A model generated the notes under the pieces. The model was not told the origin of the DNA, made no database searches, and was given only the letters and a program-made list of their open reading frames with translations. This document shows, in pieces, positions 9,089 to 17,568 of a stretch of 64,000 nucleotides of DNA; the first letter of the stretch is position 1, and the number at the start of each line of letters is the position of its first letter. Source of the DNA: Colimorpha sp045576855 (GTDB lineage: Bacteria; Bacteroidota; Bacteroidia; Bacteroidales; P3); assembly GCA_045576855.1 (NCBI GenBank), contig JAZNHG010000007.1, forward strand, positions 1-64,000, given 5' to 3'. The translations under genes were made by a program, and so were the position numbers.

Positions 9089-9628
9089 ATGAATATGAAT
9101 ATCAAGAAGACGCTCATAGCATTGGTGCTCTGTCTGCTAGTTGGCGGAGCGCAGGGACAGGTGAAGTGGCACACCGTAGACGAAGCCTCGGCCGCCAAAG
9201 TGGGCAGCCGGCTCTATTTCGTCGACTTCTACACCTCCTGGTGCGGCTACTGCAAAAAGATGGACCGCGAAACTTTCACCGACGCCACCGTCGCCATGCT
9301 GCTGAACAAGTACTACTACCCCGTCAAATTCGACGCCGAAAGCCAGCAAATCGTCAACTGGCATGGCCGCACCTACCGCCCCGTCAATCAGGGTCGCAAC
9401 CGGCAGCACGAATTCGCACGCGGCCTGCAGGGCTACCCCACCTATGTCCTCTATCGCGCCGACGGCACACCCCTGCAGTCCATCCCGGGCTTCTACAAAG
9501 CCCGCGACTTCGAAGTCATCCTCTGGTACTTCGCCAGCGGCGACTGCGACAAATACCCCTTCGAGCGCTACCAGAAAATATTCGACAAGGAAATCCGTCC
9601 CCAGATGAACAAGGCCCTCGGCATCTAA
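9089..9628 (+). CDS. Thioredoxin-like secreted protein
   Basis: 179 aa from ATG 9089; a longer in-frame opening would need a TTG start. A signal peptide (MNMNIKKTLIALVLCLLVGG) is followed by a thioredoxin fold with the redox motif SWCGYCKKMDRETF (CxxC near residue 53). The GYPTYVLY segment with cis-Pro sits near 118. It is probably a periplasmic thiol reductase or oxidase; the substrate is unknown. Confidence 0.85.
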   Translation: MNMNIKKTLIALVLCLLVGGAQGQVKWHTVDEASAAKVGSRLYFVDFYTSWCGYCKKMDRETFTDATVAMLLNKYYYPVKFDAESQQIVNWHGRTYRPVNQGRNRQHEFARGLQGYPTYVLYRADGTPLQSIPGFYKARDFEVILWYFASGDCDKYPFERYQKIFDKEIRPQMNKALGI

Positions 9629-9657
9629 CCATCCAAATAACATAAAACACATCAACC

Positions 9658-10611
9658 ATGGGACTATTTAGCAAGAAAGAAAAAAGCTCCGAGCGCAAAA
9701 CCCTCGATAGCGGTCTGGCCAAGACCAAAGAGAACTTCTTCCAGAAACTCACCAAGAGCATCCTCGGCAAAAGCACCGTCGACGACGATGTGCTCGACAA
9801 TCTGGAGGAGACCCTCATCACCAGCGACGTAGGTGTCGAGACCACGCTCAAAGTCATCGAACAGCTGCAGCAACGCATCCGGCGCGACAAATACATCAGC
9901 ACCAGCGAACTCAACTCCATCCTGCGGGCCGAGATAGCGCAGCTGCTGCGGCACGAGAACGACGGACTGCCCACCGCCTTCGACGCTCCCCTGCCCCACC
10001 ACCCCTACGTCATACTCGTAGTCGGAGTGAACGGCGTCGGCAAAACCACCACCATCGCCAAACTCGCCTACCGCTACAAGCAGGCCGGACGCCAAGTGCT
10101 GCTCGGAGCCGCCGACACCTTCCGCGCCGCCGCCGTAGAGCAGCTCCAGCTCTGGGCCGACCGTGTCGGTGTACCCATCGTCCAGCAGGGCATGGGGGCC
10201 GACCCCGCCAGCGTAGCCTACGACACGCTGCAGAGCGCCATAGCACGCCAGAGCGACGTCGTCATCATCGACACTGCCGGTCGGCTGCACAACAAGGTGG
10301 GCCTCATGAACGAGCTCTCCAAAATACGCAAGGTCATGCAGAAGCTCATCCCCGACGCACCCCACGAGGTGCTCCTCGTGCTCGACGCCTCCACTGGCCA
10401 GAACGCCGTCGAACAAGCCCGCCAGTTCACCGAAGCCACCGACGTCAACGCACTCGCACTCACCAAGCTGGACGGCACCGCCAAAGGCGGAGTCATCATC
10501 GGCATCTCCGACCAGTTCCGCGTGCCTGTTCGCTACATCGGCCTCGGCGAAAAGATGACCGACCTACAACTCTTCAACCCCGAAGAATTCGTCGACTCCC
10601 TCTTCGAATGA
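9658..10611 (+). CDS. ftsY: Signal recognition particle receptor FtsY
   Basis: 317 aa. An N domain (helical, residues 1-110) is followed by the SRP GTPase domain: G1 GVNGVGKTTTIAKLA at about 122, DTFRAAAVEQL, G3 DTAGRLHNK at about 204, G4 TKLDGTAKGG at about 268. The acidic A domain of E. coli FtsY is absent, as is usual in Bacteroidota. It docks SRP-ribosome complexes at the membrane for co-translational insertion. Confidence 0.97.
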   Translation: MGLFSKKEKSSERKTLDSGLAKTKENFFQKLTKSILGKSTVDDDVLDNLEETLITSDVGVETTLKVIEQLQQRIRRDKYISTSELNSILRAEIAQLLRHENDGLPTAFDAPLPHHPYVILVVGVNGVGKTTTIAKLAYRYKQAGRQVLLGAADTFRAAAVEQLQLWADRVGVPIVQQGMGADPASVAYDTLQSAIARQSDVVIIDTAGRLHNKVGLMNELSKIRKVMQKLIPDAPHEVLLVLDASTGQNAVEQARQFTEATDVNALALTKLDGTAKGGVIIGISDQFRVPVRYIGLGEKMTDLQLFNPEEFVDSLFE

Positions 10612-10616
10612 AGAAA

Positions 10617-10850
10617 CAATCAGTAGTTGAGTAGACAGTAGTTAAGACAAATAAATCAGTAGTTAAGGAGACAGTAGTTAAGGAGTTAAGACAAATGAAT
10701 CTGTAGTTAAGGAGACAGTAGTTAAGTAGTTAAGGCAATACCGCAGACTGGCACATATGTCTTATCTACTAGCGAGCGCAGCGAGCGATAACTACTTTAC
10801 TACTTAACTACTAATAAGGAGCGAGCGATAACCACTTTACTACTTACCAC
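10617..10850 (+). repeat. Word-repeat spacer with inverted arms
   Basis: The 261-bp spacer between ftsY and rimO holds many copies of AGTAGTTAAG(GAGACA) on the left. Their reverse complement (TACTTAACTACTA, 10801-10813) lies on the right, with AGCGAGCG words between. The arms could pair over at least 12 bp and form a large stem-loop. No gene or clear terminator is otherwise visible. Confidence 0.6.
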
Positions 10851-10872
10851 CCCCAAAACCGCCACAAAGACA

Positions 10873-11292
10873 ATGAAAATAAACATCATCACCCTGGGCT
10901 GCTCGAAAAACACCGTCGACAGCGAAAATCTTGCCGCAGCACTGCAAGCCCGTGGCCACACCGTCTACTACGACCGCACGCGCAACGACTGCGACACCAT
11001 CGTCATCAACACCTGCGGATTCATCGGCGACGCCAAGGAGGAAAGCATTGCCGCCATACTGCAGCAGATAGCCGTCAAGACCCGTGGCCGCCGCGCCCGC
11101 CAACTCATCGTATGCGGATGCCTGGTAGAACGCTACAAGGCCGAGCTGGCCCAGGAGATGCCCGAGGTGGACCACTGGTATGGTGTACACGAATGGGACA
11201 AAATAGTTGATAAGTTGGACGTTGATAAGTTGACAAACACTGAACACTTACCACTGGACACTGCCCCCTCCGACCTCCGACCTCCGACCTAA
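10873..11292 (+). CDS. rimO: rimO N-terminal fragment (MTTase domain)
   Basis: 139 aa holding the N-terminal methylthiotransferase domain with its conserved Cys residues (GCSKN, NTCGFIGDAKEES, CGCLVERY). It ends in about 28 residues encoded by heptamer repeats (from HEWDKIVDKL to DLRPPT) that have no counterpart in RimO. Alone it lacks the radical SAM cluster and could not catalyse the reaction. Confidence 0.8.
   Translation: MKINIITLGCSKNTVDSENLAAALQARGHTVYYDRTRNDCDTIVINTCGFIGDAKEESIAAILQQIAVKTRGRRARQLIVCGCLVERYKAELAQEMPEVDHWYGVHEWDKIVDKLDVDKLTNTEHLPLDTAPSDLRPPT
11206..11292 (+). repeat. In-gene heptamer array in rimO
   Basis: Successive 7-bp words run through the linker: GTTGATA/AGTTGGA words, then AAACACT, GAACACT, TACCACT, GGACACT, GCCCCCT, then CCTCCGA three times plus CCT. 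The same CCTCCGA...CCTAAAA phrase recurs in a spacer at 60107-60178. Seven is not a multiple of three, so each unit gained or lost changes the frame. Confidence 0.8.
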
Positions 11293-12251
11293 AACCAATC
11301 CGCCCCCTCTCCACCCCCCGCCACTATGCCTACCTCAAGATTGCAGAGGGCTGCAACCGCAGCTGCTCCTACTGCGCCATACCCCTCATCCGCGGCGCCC
11401 ACCGCTCGCGGCCCATCGACGACATAGTATCAGAAGCCAAAACACTGGTGGCCAACGGGGTAAAGGAGCTCATCGTCATCAGCCAGGACACCACCTACTA
11501 TGGCCTAGACCTCTACCACCGTCGTGCCCTCGGCGAGCTCCTCGACCGGCTGGCCACTGCCGTGGCGACCGAATGGGAGCAACGGCACAAGAAATCCGAG
11601 AGCGGCGCCCCCTGGATACGCCTGCACTACACCTACCCCACCTCCTTCCCCGCCGACGCCATCGACGCCATAGCCCGCCACCCCAACATCTGCAACTACA
11701 TAGACATACCCCTCCAGCACATCAACACCCGCATCCTCAGCTCCATGCAGCGAGGCATAGACCGCGAGGGCACCCTGCGCCTGCTCGACGCCTTCCGCGC
11801 CAAACTGCCCGATGCCGCCATACGCACCACCCTCATCGTAGGCTACCCGGGCGAGACCCAAGCCGAGTTCGACGAACTGAAAGCATTCGTCCGCACCGCA
11901 CGCTTCGACCGCATGGGATGCTTCGCCTACAGCCCCGAAGAGGGCACCCCCGCCGAACCCCTCGGCGACCCAGTACCCGACGAGGTCAAGCAGCAGCGCG
12001 TCAGCGAGTTGATGGCCATACAGGAAGAGATATCGCTCCAGCGCAACCGCGAACGCATCGGCAAGGTGTACCGCTGCATCGTGGACAGACACGAAGGCGA
12101 CACACTCATCGGACGCACCGAATACGACAGCCCCGAGGTGGACGACGAAGTGCTCATCCGGCAGACACGCCCCGGCGTCCGCCCCGGCGACTTCATACAG
12201 GTACGCATCACCGACGCTATGGAGAACGACCTTGTCGGCCAAATGGTGTAG
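11244..12251 (+). CDS. rimO: rimO C-terminal fragment (radical SAM and TRAM)
   Basis: The frame is open from 11244 but has no ATG before 11448. Starting at 11448 would exclude the CNRSCSYC cluster, so no functional independent start is visible. The region encodes RHYAYLKIAEGC, DTTYYGLDLY, the LPDAAIRTTLIVGYPGET segment and a C-terminal TRAM domain (VYRCIVDRHEGD). It is functional only if the upstream frame is restored. Confidence 0.75.
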   Translation, partial: TLTTGHCPLRPPTSDLKPIRPLSTPRHYAYLKIAEGCNRSCSYCAIPLIRGAHRSRPIDDIVSEAKTLVANGVKELIVISQDTTYYGLDLYHRRALGELLDRLATAVATEWEQRHKKSESGAPWIRLHYTYPTSFPADAIDAIARHPNICNYIDIPLQHINTRILSSMQRGIDREGTLRLLDAFRAKLPDAAIRTTLIVGYPGETQAEFDELKAFVRTARFDRMGCFAYSPEEGTPAEPLGDPVPDEVKQQRVSELMAIQEEISLQRNRERIGKVYRCIVDRHEGDTLIGRTEYDSPEVDDEVLIRQTRPGVRPGDFIQVRITDAMENDLVGQMV

Positions 12252-12560
12252 GGAGTTAGCAGTGGGCAGTTGACAGTGGGCAGTTGGCAGTGGGCAGTTG
12301 ACAGTTGACAGTTGGCAGTTCGGTGCATTAAGTTTATTTAACATTTTTCCACTTGCAAAATTCAAATCCACACTGAGGGGGGTTGTATTGAAAATTGAGA
12401 ATTGAAAATTGAGAATTGAGAGTCGGAAACGAGCTTTATTCAGTGCCAAGTGTTAAGCATTCATTGTCAAGCACTGAGTATCAAGACCGTAGAACACGTA
12501 CAGCAACCTCTTTTCCACTGAATGCCGAACACTGAACACTGAGCACTGAACACCTACCCG
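12249..12560 (+). repeat. Composite spacer of heptamer arrays
   Basis: Three heptamer arrays lie in series: AGTGGGC/AGTTGAC/AGTTGGC (12255-12320), ATTGAAA/ATTGAGA (12388-12420) and GAACACT/GAGCACT (12526-12552). Between the first two lies a non-repeated stretch (about 12345-12380, ending ACACTGAGGGG) with a relative at about 32682-32707. No gene is visible. Confidence 0.65.
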
Positions 12561-12568
12561 AAGGCTAT

Positions 12569-12636
12569 CATCCTACCACCATCCTACCATCATCCTACCA
12601 CCATCCTACCACCATCCTTGCATTTTAACATTTCGG
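12569..12636 (+). repeat. 11-bp iteron array ending in TTTTAACATTTCGG
   Basis: Five consecutive 11-bp units (CATCCTACCAC, CATCCTACCAT, with a last CATCCTTGCAT) run directly into TTTTAACATTTCGG. First of five such loci in the window, all in the same orientation. Confidence 0.75.
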
Positions 12637-12704
12637 AAGCCTCGCTGGCGGGGCCATCGTAGCCGCATGGCGAAAATGTTTGCGGCCATATAATATTTTT
12701 TTTG

Positions 12705-12712
12705 TACTTTTG
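12705..12712 (+). promoter_or_regulatory. -7 box of the btuB riboswitch transcript
   Basis: TACTTTTG followed by CA, with a TTTG -33-like element at 12679-12682. It sits a few bases before the aptamer, as expected for a riboswitch leader. Confidence 0.65.
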
Positions 12713-12715
12713 CAT

Positions 12716-12886
12716 CGGTTTTGGTCGCCCCGCGAGGGGAGCCAAGAGGGAATCAGGTGCAAATCCTGAGCAGTCCCGCTGCTGTGAGCCTCAGCAAGTT
12801 GCATGTACCGACAAAGCCACTGTGCGCCGCCATAGGCGTATGGGAAGGCGGGCATGCGAGGCAAGCCAGAAGACCTGCCAAAGCCG
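12716..12886 (+). promoter_or_regulatory. Cobalamin riboswitch
   Basis: The aptamer core is clear: GCCAAGAGGGAATC, then CCTGAGCAGTCCCGCTGCTGTGAG (split across 12767-12790) and the B12 box AGCCAGAAGACCTGCC at 12864-12879. P1 pairs CGGTTTTGG (12716-12724) with CCAAAGCCG (12878-12886). It lies 38 bp before a TonB receptor start. Cobalamin binding normally represses such genes by hiding the ribosome-binding region. The leader after the aptamer contains CGAGGAAA, also seen after the second riboswitch. Confidence 0.95.
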
Positions 12887-12924
12887 TTTTAACAAAGAAA
12901 AGCCCTCGAGGAAAGGACTAAGGC

Positions 12925-14973
12925 ATGAGCATTGTATTGTATCGTATCGTAAAGTTTATCGTCGGCCGGCATCTGCGGATGGTGGCCGCGGCGCTCTGCG
13001 TTCTGTGCTCCTGGGCTTTCTTTTCTGTTGCCAACGCACAAGACACCATACAGGTGCTGGACGAGGTGCAGGTGACCACCCAGCGCACCCCGGCCACCAT
13101 GCAGACTGCCGCGCCGACCCAGGTACTGGACGCGCAGAAGATTGAGAGCCAGGGCCTGCTGCAGCTGAGCGACGCCGTGCGCCACATGGCGGGCGTCACC
13201 ATCAAGGACTACGGCGGAGTGGGTGGCATGAAGACCGTCTCGGCCCGCGGCCTGGGCAGCCAATTCTCCACCGTCACCGTGGACGGCATAGCCATCAGCG
13301 ACGCGCAAAACGGCCAGGTGGACCTGAGCCGCTATCTGCTGGGCAACGCCGCCTACGTCAGCTTCAGCCAAGGGCAGGAGCAGTCGGCACTGCTCTCCGC
13401 ACGCGCCTACGCCGCCGGCAATGTGCTCAACCTGGAGACTGCCGAGCCGCAATTCTTCCTGCTGCAACGCACCAACCTGAAGGTGGGCATGGAACTCGGC
13501 TCCTTCGGCATGATGAGCCCCTCGGCACTGTGGGAACAGCGCTGGAGCCGCAGGCTGAAAACCAGCCTCTGGGCCAACTGGCTGAAGAGCAACGGCGACT
13601 ACCCCTTCACACTCTACTACACCGACGACCGCCAGGGGCAGCACAGCCGCGAGCAGCGCAGCCACTCGGCCATGCGCATGGCTACCGCCGACGGCAACCT
13701 GTTCTACACCATCGGTCGCGGCAACACACTGAGCGCCAAGCTCCACTACATGCGCGGACAGCATCAGCTGCCGGGACCCGTGCAATTCTACCGCCAGAAC
13801 ACAAGCGCACAGAACACGCACGAGGAGGTGGCCTTCGCCCAAGGCAAATGGCGCGTGGACCGCCGCCGTGCCCAATGGCAGCTGTTGGCCAAACTGCAAA
13901 GCACCTACGACCGCTTTGAAGACAGCGCCGCCAACACGCAGACCGGCTACATGATGAACGACTATCGGCAGCGCGAGGCGTACCTGAGCGCCAGCGCAGT
14001 GTGGCACGCGCTGGCATGGCTCGACGTGAAAGGCGCCGCCGACGGCAGCCTGTCCGCCCTGCAGTCCAACCTGGCCCAGCGCAACGACGTGCACCGCGAA
14101 CACCTGATGGCCGTGGCGGCACTGCGGCTGCACCATAGCGACAGCCTCATGAACCGCGCCGAGCTGAACCTGAGCCTGCTGGGCACCCACGTCCGCGACC
14201 GCGTGGCCGACCTGGACACCATGCCGCTCTACCAGCGGCTGTCGCCCTACGCCGGAATCAATGTCACCCTCGGCGGACACACCACACTGCGCTATTTCTA
14301 CAAAGAGACCTACCGCGTACCCAACTTCAGCGAGCTCTACTTCTTCGCCATGCCGCGCGACCTGAGGCCCGAACATGCACGCCAGCACAACGTGGGAATC
14401 ACGCACAGCTCGCGCTACTTCGGTGCCACCCTGGACGGATACTACAACCAAGTGACCGACAAAATCCTCGCCATCCCGACACAGAACATGTTCCTCTGGA
14501 GCATGCAGAACCTGGGGCACGTGGAAATCCTCGGCCTGGACGCCACCTTGAACAGCCAGCTGAGCCTCCGCCGCTCGACCATCACCCTGGAACTGAACTA
14601 CAGCTACCAGCGCGCGCTGGACCGCACCGACTCGGTCGACGTGGAACGCCGCAAGACCTATGGGCACCAGATAGCCTACACCCCGCGCCATTCGGGCGGC
14701 GCCAACCTGCGGTGGGAATCGCCGTGGGTCAACCTGGGCGCCACCGCGATGGTGGTGGGCGACCGCTACTACCGCATGGAAAACAGTCCCGCCACCCTCA
14801 TGCCCGCCTACTGCGACCTGGGGCTCTCGGCCGACCGCGAGTTCGACCTGCATCCTGGCTCCATCCGCCTGCAGGTGCAAGTGCTCAACCTGCTCGACGT
14901 GCAATACGAGGTGGTACGCTCCTACCCCATGATGGGCCGCAACTACCGTCTGAAAATCACCTATATATTCTAG
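12925..14973 (+). CDS. btuB: TonB-dependent outer-membrane cobalamin receptor (BtuB-like)
   Basis: 682 aa. A signal peptide (cut near ANAQ, residue 39) is followed by a plug domain (VLDEVQVTTQR, a TonB-box-like start, then VSARGLGSQFSTVTVDG) and a 22-strand-type barrel ending YRLKITYIF with the terminal aromatic OMP signal. The cobalamin riboswitch upstream and the BtuG-like lipoprotein gene 7 bp downstream indicate vitamin B12 as substrate. No Bacteroides-type carboxypeptidase-like N-terminal extension is present. Confidence 0.9.
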   Translation: MSIVLYRIVKFIVGRHLRMVAAALCVLCSWAFFSVANAQDTIQVLDEVQVTTQRTPATMQTAAPTQVLDAQKIESQGLLQLSDAVRHMAGVTIKDYGGVGGMKTVSARGLGSQFSTVTVDGIAISDAQNGQVDLSRYLLGNAAYVSFSQGQEQSALLSARAYAAGNVLNLETAEPQFFLLQRTNLKVGMELGSFGMMSPSALWEQRWSRRLKTSLWANWLKSNGDYPFTLYYTDDRQGQHSREQRSHSAMRMATADGNLFYTIGRGNTLSAKLHYMRGQHQLPGPVQFYRQNTSAQNTHEEVAFAQGKWRVDRRRAQWQLLAKLQSTYDRFEDSAANTQTGYMMNDYRQREAYLSASAVWHALAWLDVKGAADGSLSALQSNLAQRNDVHREHLMAVAALRLHHSDSLMNRAELNLSLLGTHVRDRVADLDTMPLYQRLSPYAGINVTLGGHTTLRYFYKETYRVPNFSELYFFAMPRDLRPEHARQHNVGITHSSRYFGATLDGYYNQVTDKILAIPTQNMFLWSMQNLGHVEILGLDATLNSQLSLRRSTITLELNYSYQRALDRTDSVDVERRKTYGHQIAYTPRHSGGANLRWESPWVNLGATAMVVGDRYYRMENSPATLMPAYCDLGLSADREFDLHPGSIRLQVQVLNLLDVQYEVVRSYPMMGRNYRLKITYIF

Positions 14974-14980
14974 ATACAAC

Positions 14981-16039
14981 ATGAAAAGAATCAGCCATCT
15001 GCTCTGCATCGCGCTGCTGCTGACCTTCGGGCTGGCAGCCTGCGAAGACGACAATCCCGCCAGCAACACCCCCGTGGAACAGACCCACGTCCAGACACCG
15101 CGCATGATGGTGGCCCACGGTGGCAAGCTGTATGTCAGCTGCTACCGCCCGGCCTCCGTGGTCCGCATCGACACCGCCACCATGCAGGTGGACGCCATGT
15201 GCCGCCTGGGCAACTACAATCCCGAGGGCATAGCCGCGCTGGCGGGCCGACTCTTCGTTGTCAGCTCCTGGGTGGCCGACGAACGTGGCGAGTATCTGTA
15301 CGACGACAAGGTATATGTCGTCGACCTTTCGACCTTCCGTGTGGTCGACTCCGTCACCGTCGGCACCAACCCACAGCGCATCCTGGCCATCGACGGAGAG
15401 CATCTGATTGTGAACTACAACGGCGACTATAACGCCAATCCGGGCGGCAGCGCCATCATCGACGCCAACACGCTCCAGGTCACGCAGACCGGACTGGAGC
15501 TGACGTCCATGTGCACACGCGACGGACAGGTATATGGCTACAGCAGTCCCTACACCAGTGCGTCCGTCAACTACCTGCGCCTCGCCCCGTCCACGATGCA
15601 AAGCACCACCATCCTTGACGGTTGCACTGTAGCCAATCCCTACAGTATCAATGTGCTGTCGAACGGCGACGTGCTGCTCACCACCACCGGCAACTACACG
15701 GCTGCGGGCGATGTGCTGCGTTGCACGTCCGACGGTACCACCGTCTGGCGTCAGACGGCAGGCATGCTGCCTTCGCGCGTGATAGAGCTGCCCGACGGCA
15801 CCGCCTATGTGCTCAACGAGGGTACCTGGAGCGGAAACAATGCCTCGCTCAGCCGCGTGAACCTCGCTTCCGGCGAGATGCAGAACGGCGTATTCGCCGC
15901 TGCCAACGGCCGCGGGCTTGGCGATGTAGCCCAAGACATACTGGTCTACGGTTCACATGCCTATATCACAGTCAGCTTTTCCAACACCATCGAGGCGGTA
16001 TCGCTAGCCGACAACACCTCCAGACAGCTGTCGCTTTAG
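14981..16039 (+). CDS. btuG: Surface lipoprotein with beta-propeller fold, BtuG-like
   Basis: 352 aa. The lipobox is LAAC (Cys near 21), followed by EDDN, an acidic export signal typical of surface-exposed Bacteroidota lipoproteins. The rest is a YVTN/DUF5074-like propeller of repeated blades (GGKLYVSCYRPASVVRIDT, AGRLFVVSSW, VYVVDLSTFRVVDSVTVG). In Bacteroides, BtuG caps BtuB and binds B12 with very high affinity. Here the gene follows the riboswitch-controlled receptor by 7 bp, so the same role is inferred. Confidence 0.85.
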   Translation: MKRISHLLCIALLLTFGLAACEDDNPASNTPVEQTHVQTPRMMVAHGGKLYVSCYRPASVVRIDTATMQVDAMCRLGNYNPEGIAALAGRLFVVSSWVADERGEYLYDDKVYVVDLSTFRVVDSVTVGTNPQRILAIDGEHLIVNYNGDYNANPGGSAIIDANTLQVTQTGLELTSMCTRDGQVYGYSSPYTSASVNYLRLAPSTMQSTTILDGCTVANPYSINVLSNGDVLLTTTGNYTAAGDVLRCTSDGTTVWRQTAGMLPSRVIELPDGTAYVLNEGTWSGNNASLSRVNLASGEMQNGVFAAANGRGLGDVAQDILVYGSHAYITVSFSNTIEAVSLADNTSRQLSL

Positions 16040-16044
16040 CGCCC

Positions 16045-16806
16045 CTAGCGCTGCGTGGCAATGTAGTCGAGCACCTTCTTTTTGTCGACAGAGAAGGTGA
16101 GCACATCGACCGTGCGGTAATAGTTGGCCGGGTCGATGCAATAACTATAGGAGTATTTCAGGAAATCGACTTGGGAATTACTGAAGTCGATGGTCTCGGC
16201 CAGACGGGCTATCTGTGCGGCCGTCAGGTGGGACGAGGCCACAATGACCTTGCCCAAGGCCAAGCGGTCGTTGTCGAACGACTGGCTGCGCATACGCACA
16301 ATCATAGAGTCCAGCTCGTCGGCGGTGACACGGCGCACGTCGGCTACCGGCTCCACAGCCAGTGGCTTGGCCTCGCCACCGTACTCGCCTTGCCTCAGGC
16401 GACGCTCCACCGTCGGCACCACCAGCGGGGCCTCGGGCCTGTTGTGCGCCGCCGTGTAGAGATAGAGCTGCTCCAAACGCGAGTCATAGTTGACGTTCAC
16501 GGTGACCATACGCTCACCGGGGCGCAGCATCAGCACGGCAGCCTTGTCGGCCGGACGCTTCAGGACGACGACCACCTCGTGGGTCTGGTCGCTGATTTCA
16601 TTGACCAGCACACGGCTTTGCGGTAGCCGGTTCTGCAACTCGCCGTCGATGTACACGCTGAAGGTCTCGCCATGCTGCGAGGTGAAGCTGGCACTGTAGT
16701 GCACCGGCGGTGGCGGTGCACCCGCACGCGTAGACGGCTGGGCCATAGCTCCCAGCCAACATACGAGCATCAGACAGAACAAAAGCAGCTTCCTCATGGC
16801 ATTCAT
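16045..16806 (-). CDS. DUF4476 domain secreted protein
   Basis: 253 aa. A signal peptide (LLLFCLMLVCWLGAMAQ) is followed by a proline-rich stretch, a beta-rich N-terminal part (FSVYIDGELQNRLPQSRVLV) and a C-terminal DUF4476-like helical domain (FDNDRLALGKVIVASSHLTAAQ). Function is unknown. Its ATG overlaps the stop of the PHP gene by one base (TAATG), so the two are probably co-translated. It is convergent with btuG, with 5 bp between stops. Confidence 0.8.
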   Translation of the reverse strand: MNAMRKLLLFCLMLVCWLGAMAQPSTRAGAPPPPVHYSASFTSQHGETFSVYIDGELQNRLPQSRVLVNEISDQTHEVVVVLKRPADKAAVLMLRPGERMVTVNVNYDSRLEQLYLYTAAHNRPEAPLVVPTVERRLRQGEYGGEAKPLAVEPVADVRRVTADELDSMIVRMRSQSFDNDRLALGKVIVASSHLTAAQIARLAETIDFSNSQVDFLKYSYSYCIDPANYYRTVDVLTFSVDKKKVLDYIATQR

Positions 16807-17567
16807 TACCCCTTCTGGCGGAAAGCCATCGTGTCTATCCAGCGGCCATCCTCGCCGCGCAATGCCTTGGCAAACTCGGCAAACGAGCGATGTTCCATGT
16901 AGATGACATTGTAGACATCGCCAACATTGTTGATGAAATGGGCATCACTGTCGGTGATAAACCCGAAACGTTTCAGGTAGGCGAACTTCTTGACGAACTC
17001 GTCGCGGGTGGTGAACTTGTTGATTTCTATGCCATCGGCACGCAAATCCGGCGGGACAAAACCCAACTGACTCATCAGACTGGTGGTCCCTTTGTTGACG
17101 TGGGCCGGCACGAAGAGGCCACCAATACGGTGCACCTCGTCATAGATGCCGTCGATATCCACGTCTATGGCATTGAGCAGATGGTAGGGCTCTTCCCCCA
17201 CTATCTCCTCGTTTTCGTCGACAATCAGTTGATAGCCGAAGCGGTCTTCATCGTTGGGTATGGGTGGCAGGTGCGCATCCAGAAAACATTGGAACTCGTC
17301 CAGCTGTCCGTCGTTCTCGAAGAAACAGAGACAATGGGCTTCTTCCTGACTGGTCACCTCTACACCGCCGAGGACAAAAAGTCCCTTCTGCCGTCCCACA
17401 CGCTGGGACACTTTGACCTGACGTGTGGTATTATGGTCGCTGATGGCAATCATATCCAAGCCCCGTTCAAGGGCACGGTCGACAATGGCCGTGGGCGACA
17501 TCTCCAAGTCGCCGCACGGCGATAGCACCGTGTGGATGTGCAAATCGGCTTTGAACGGGGCTAGCAT
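16806..17567 (-). CDS. PHP-domain phosphoesterase-like protein
   Basis: 253 aa. PHP metal-site motifs are visible: DLHIHTVLSPCGD near the N-terminus, AISDHNT at about 40 and ITDSDAHF at about 210. PHP proteins are metal-dependent phosphoesterases (histidinol phosphatase, polymerase-associated and nucleotide-3',5'-bisphosphate hydrolases). The precise substrate cannot be told. It lies 1 bp after the DRTGG gene; PHP and DRTGG genes are known neighbours in anaerobes, often near hydrogenase genes. Confidence 0.85.
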   Translation of the reverse strand: MLAPFKADLHIHTVLSPCGDLEMSPTAIVDRALERGLDMIAISDHNTTRQVKVSQRVGRQKGLFVLGGVEVTSQEEAHCLCFFENDGQLDEFQCFLDAHLPPIPNDEDRFGYQLIVDENEEIVGEEPYHLLNAIDVDIDGIYDEVHRIGGLFVPAHVNKGTTSLMSQLGFVPPDLRADGIEINKFTTRDEFVKKFAYLKRFGFITDSDAHFINNVGDVYNVIYMEHRSFAEFAKALRGEDGRWIDTMAFRQKG

Positions 17568-17568
17568 A

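Larger units (their letters stand above)
10873..12251 (+). pseudogene. rimO: rimO, ribosomal protein S12 methylthiotransferase, interrupted by a frameshift in a heptamer array
   Basis: RimO adds a methylthio group to an Asp of ribosomal protein S12. The N-terminal methylthiotransferase domain is intact in one frame (INIITLGCSKNTVDSE onward). The radical SAM domain (AEGCNRSCSYC, CX3CX2C) and the C-terminal TRAM-like region are intact in another frame. The break lies in the variable linker between them, inside three and a half tandem CCTCCGA heptamers (11267-11290) that end in a TAA. One extra heptamer, or loss of two, would join the halves as one open frame with no stop. The gene may be switched by repeat slippage, recently broken, or artificially broken by a collapsed repeat in the assembly. 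Confidence 0.85.

Noticed and set aside
15622..16626. Plus-strand frame of 334 aa spanning the btuG 3' end and the DUF4476 gene
   Set aside because: It overlaps two well-supported genes in other frames and has no recognisable domain.
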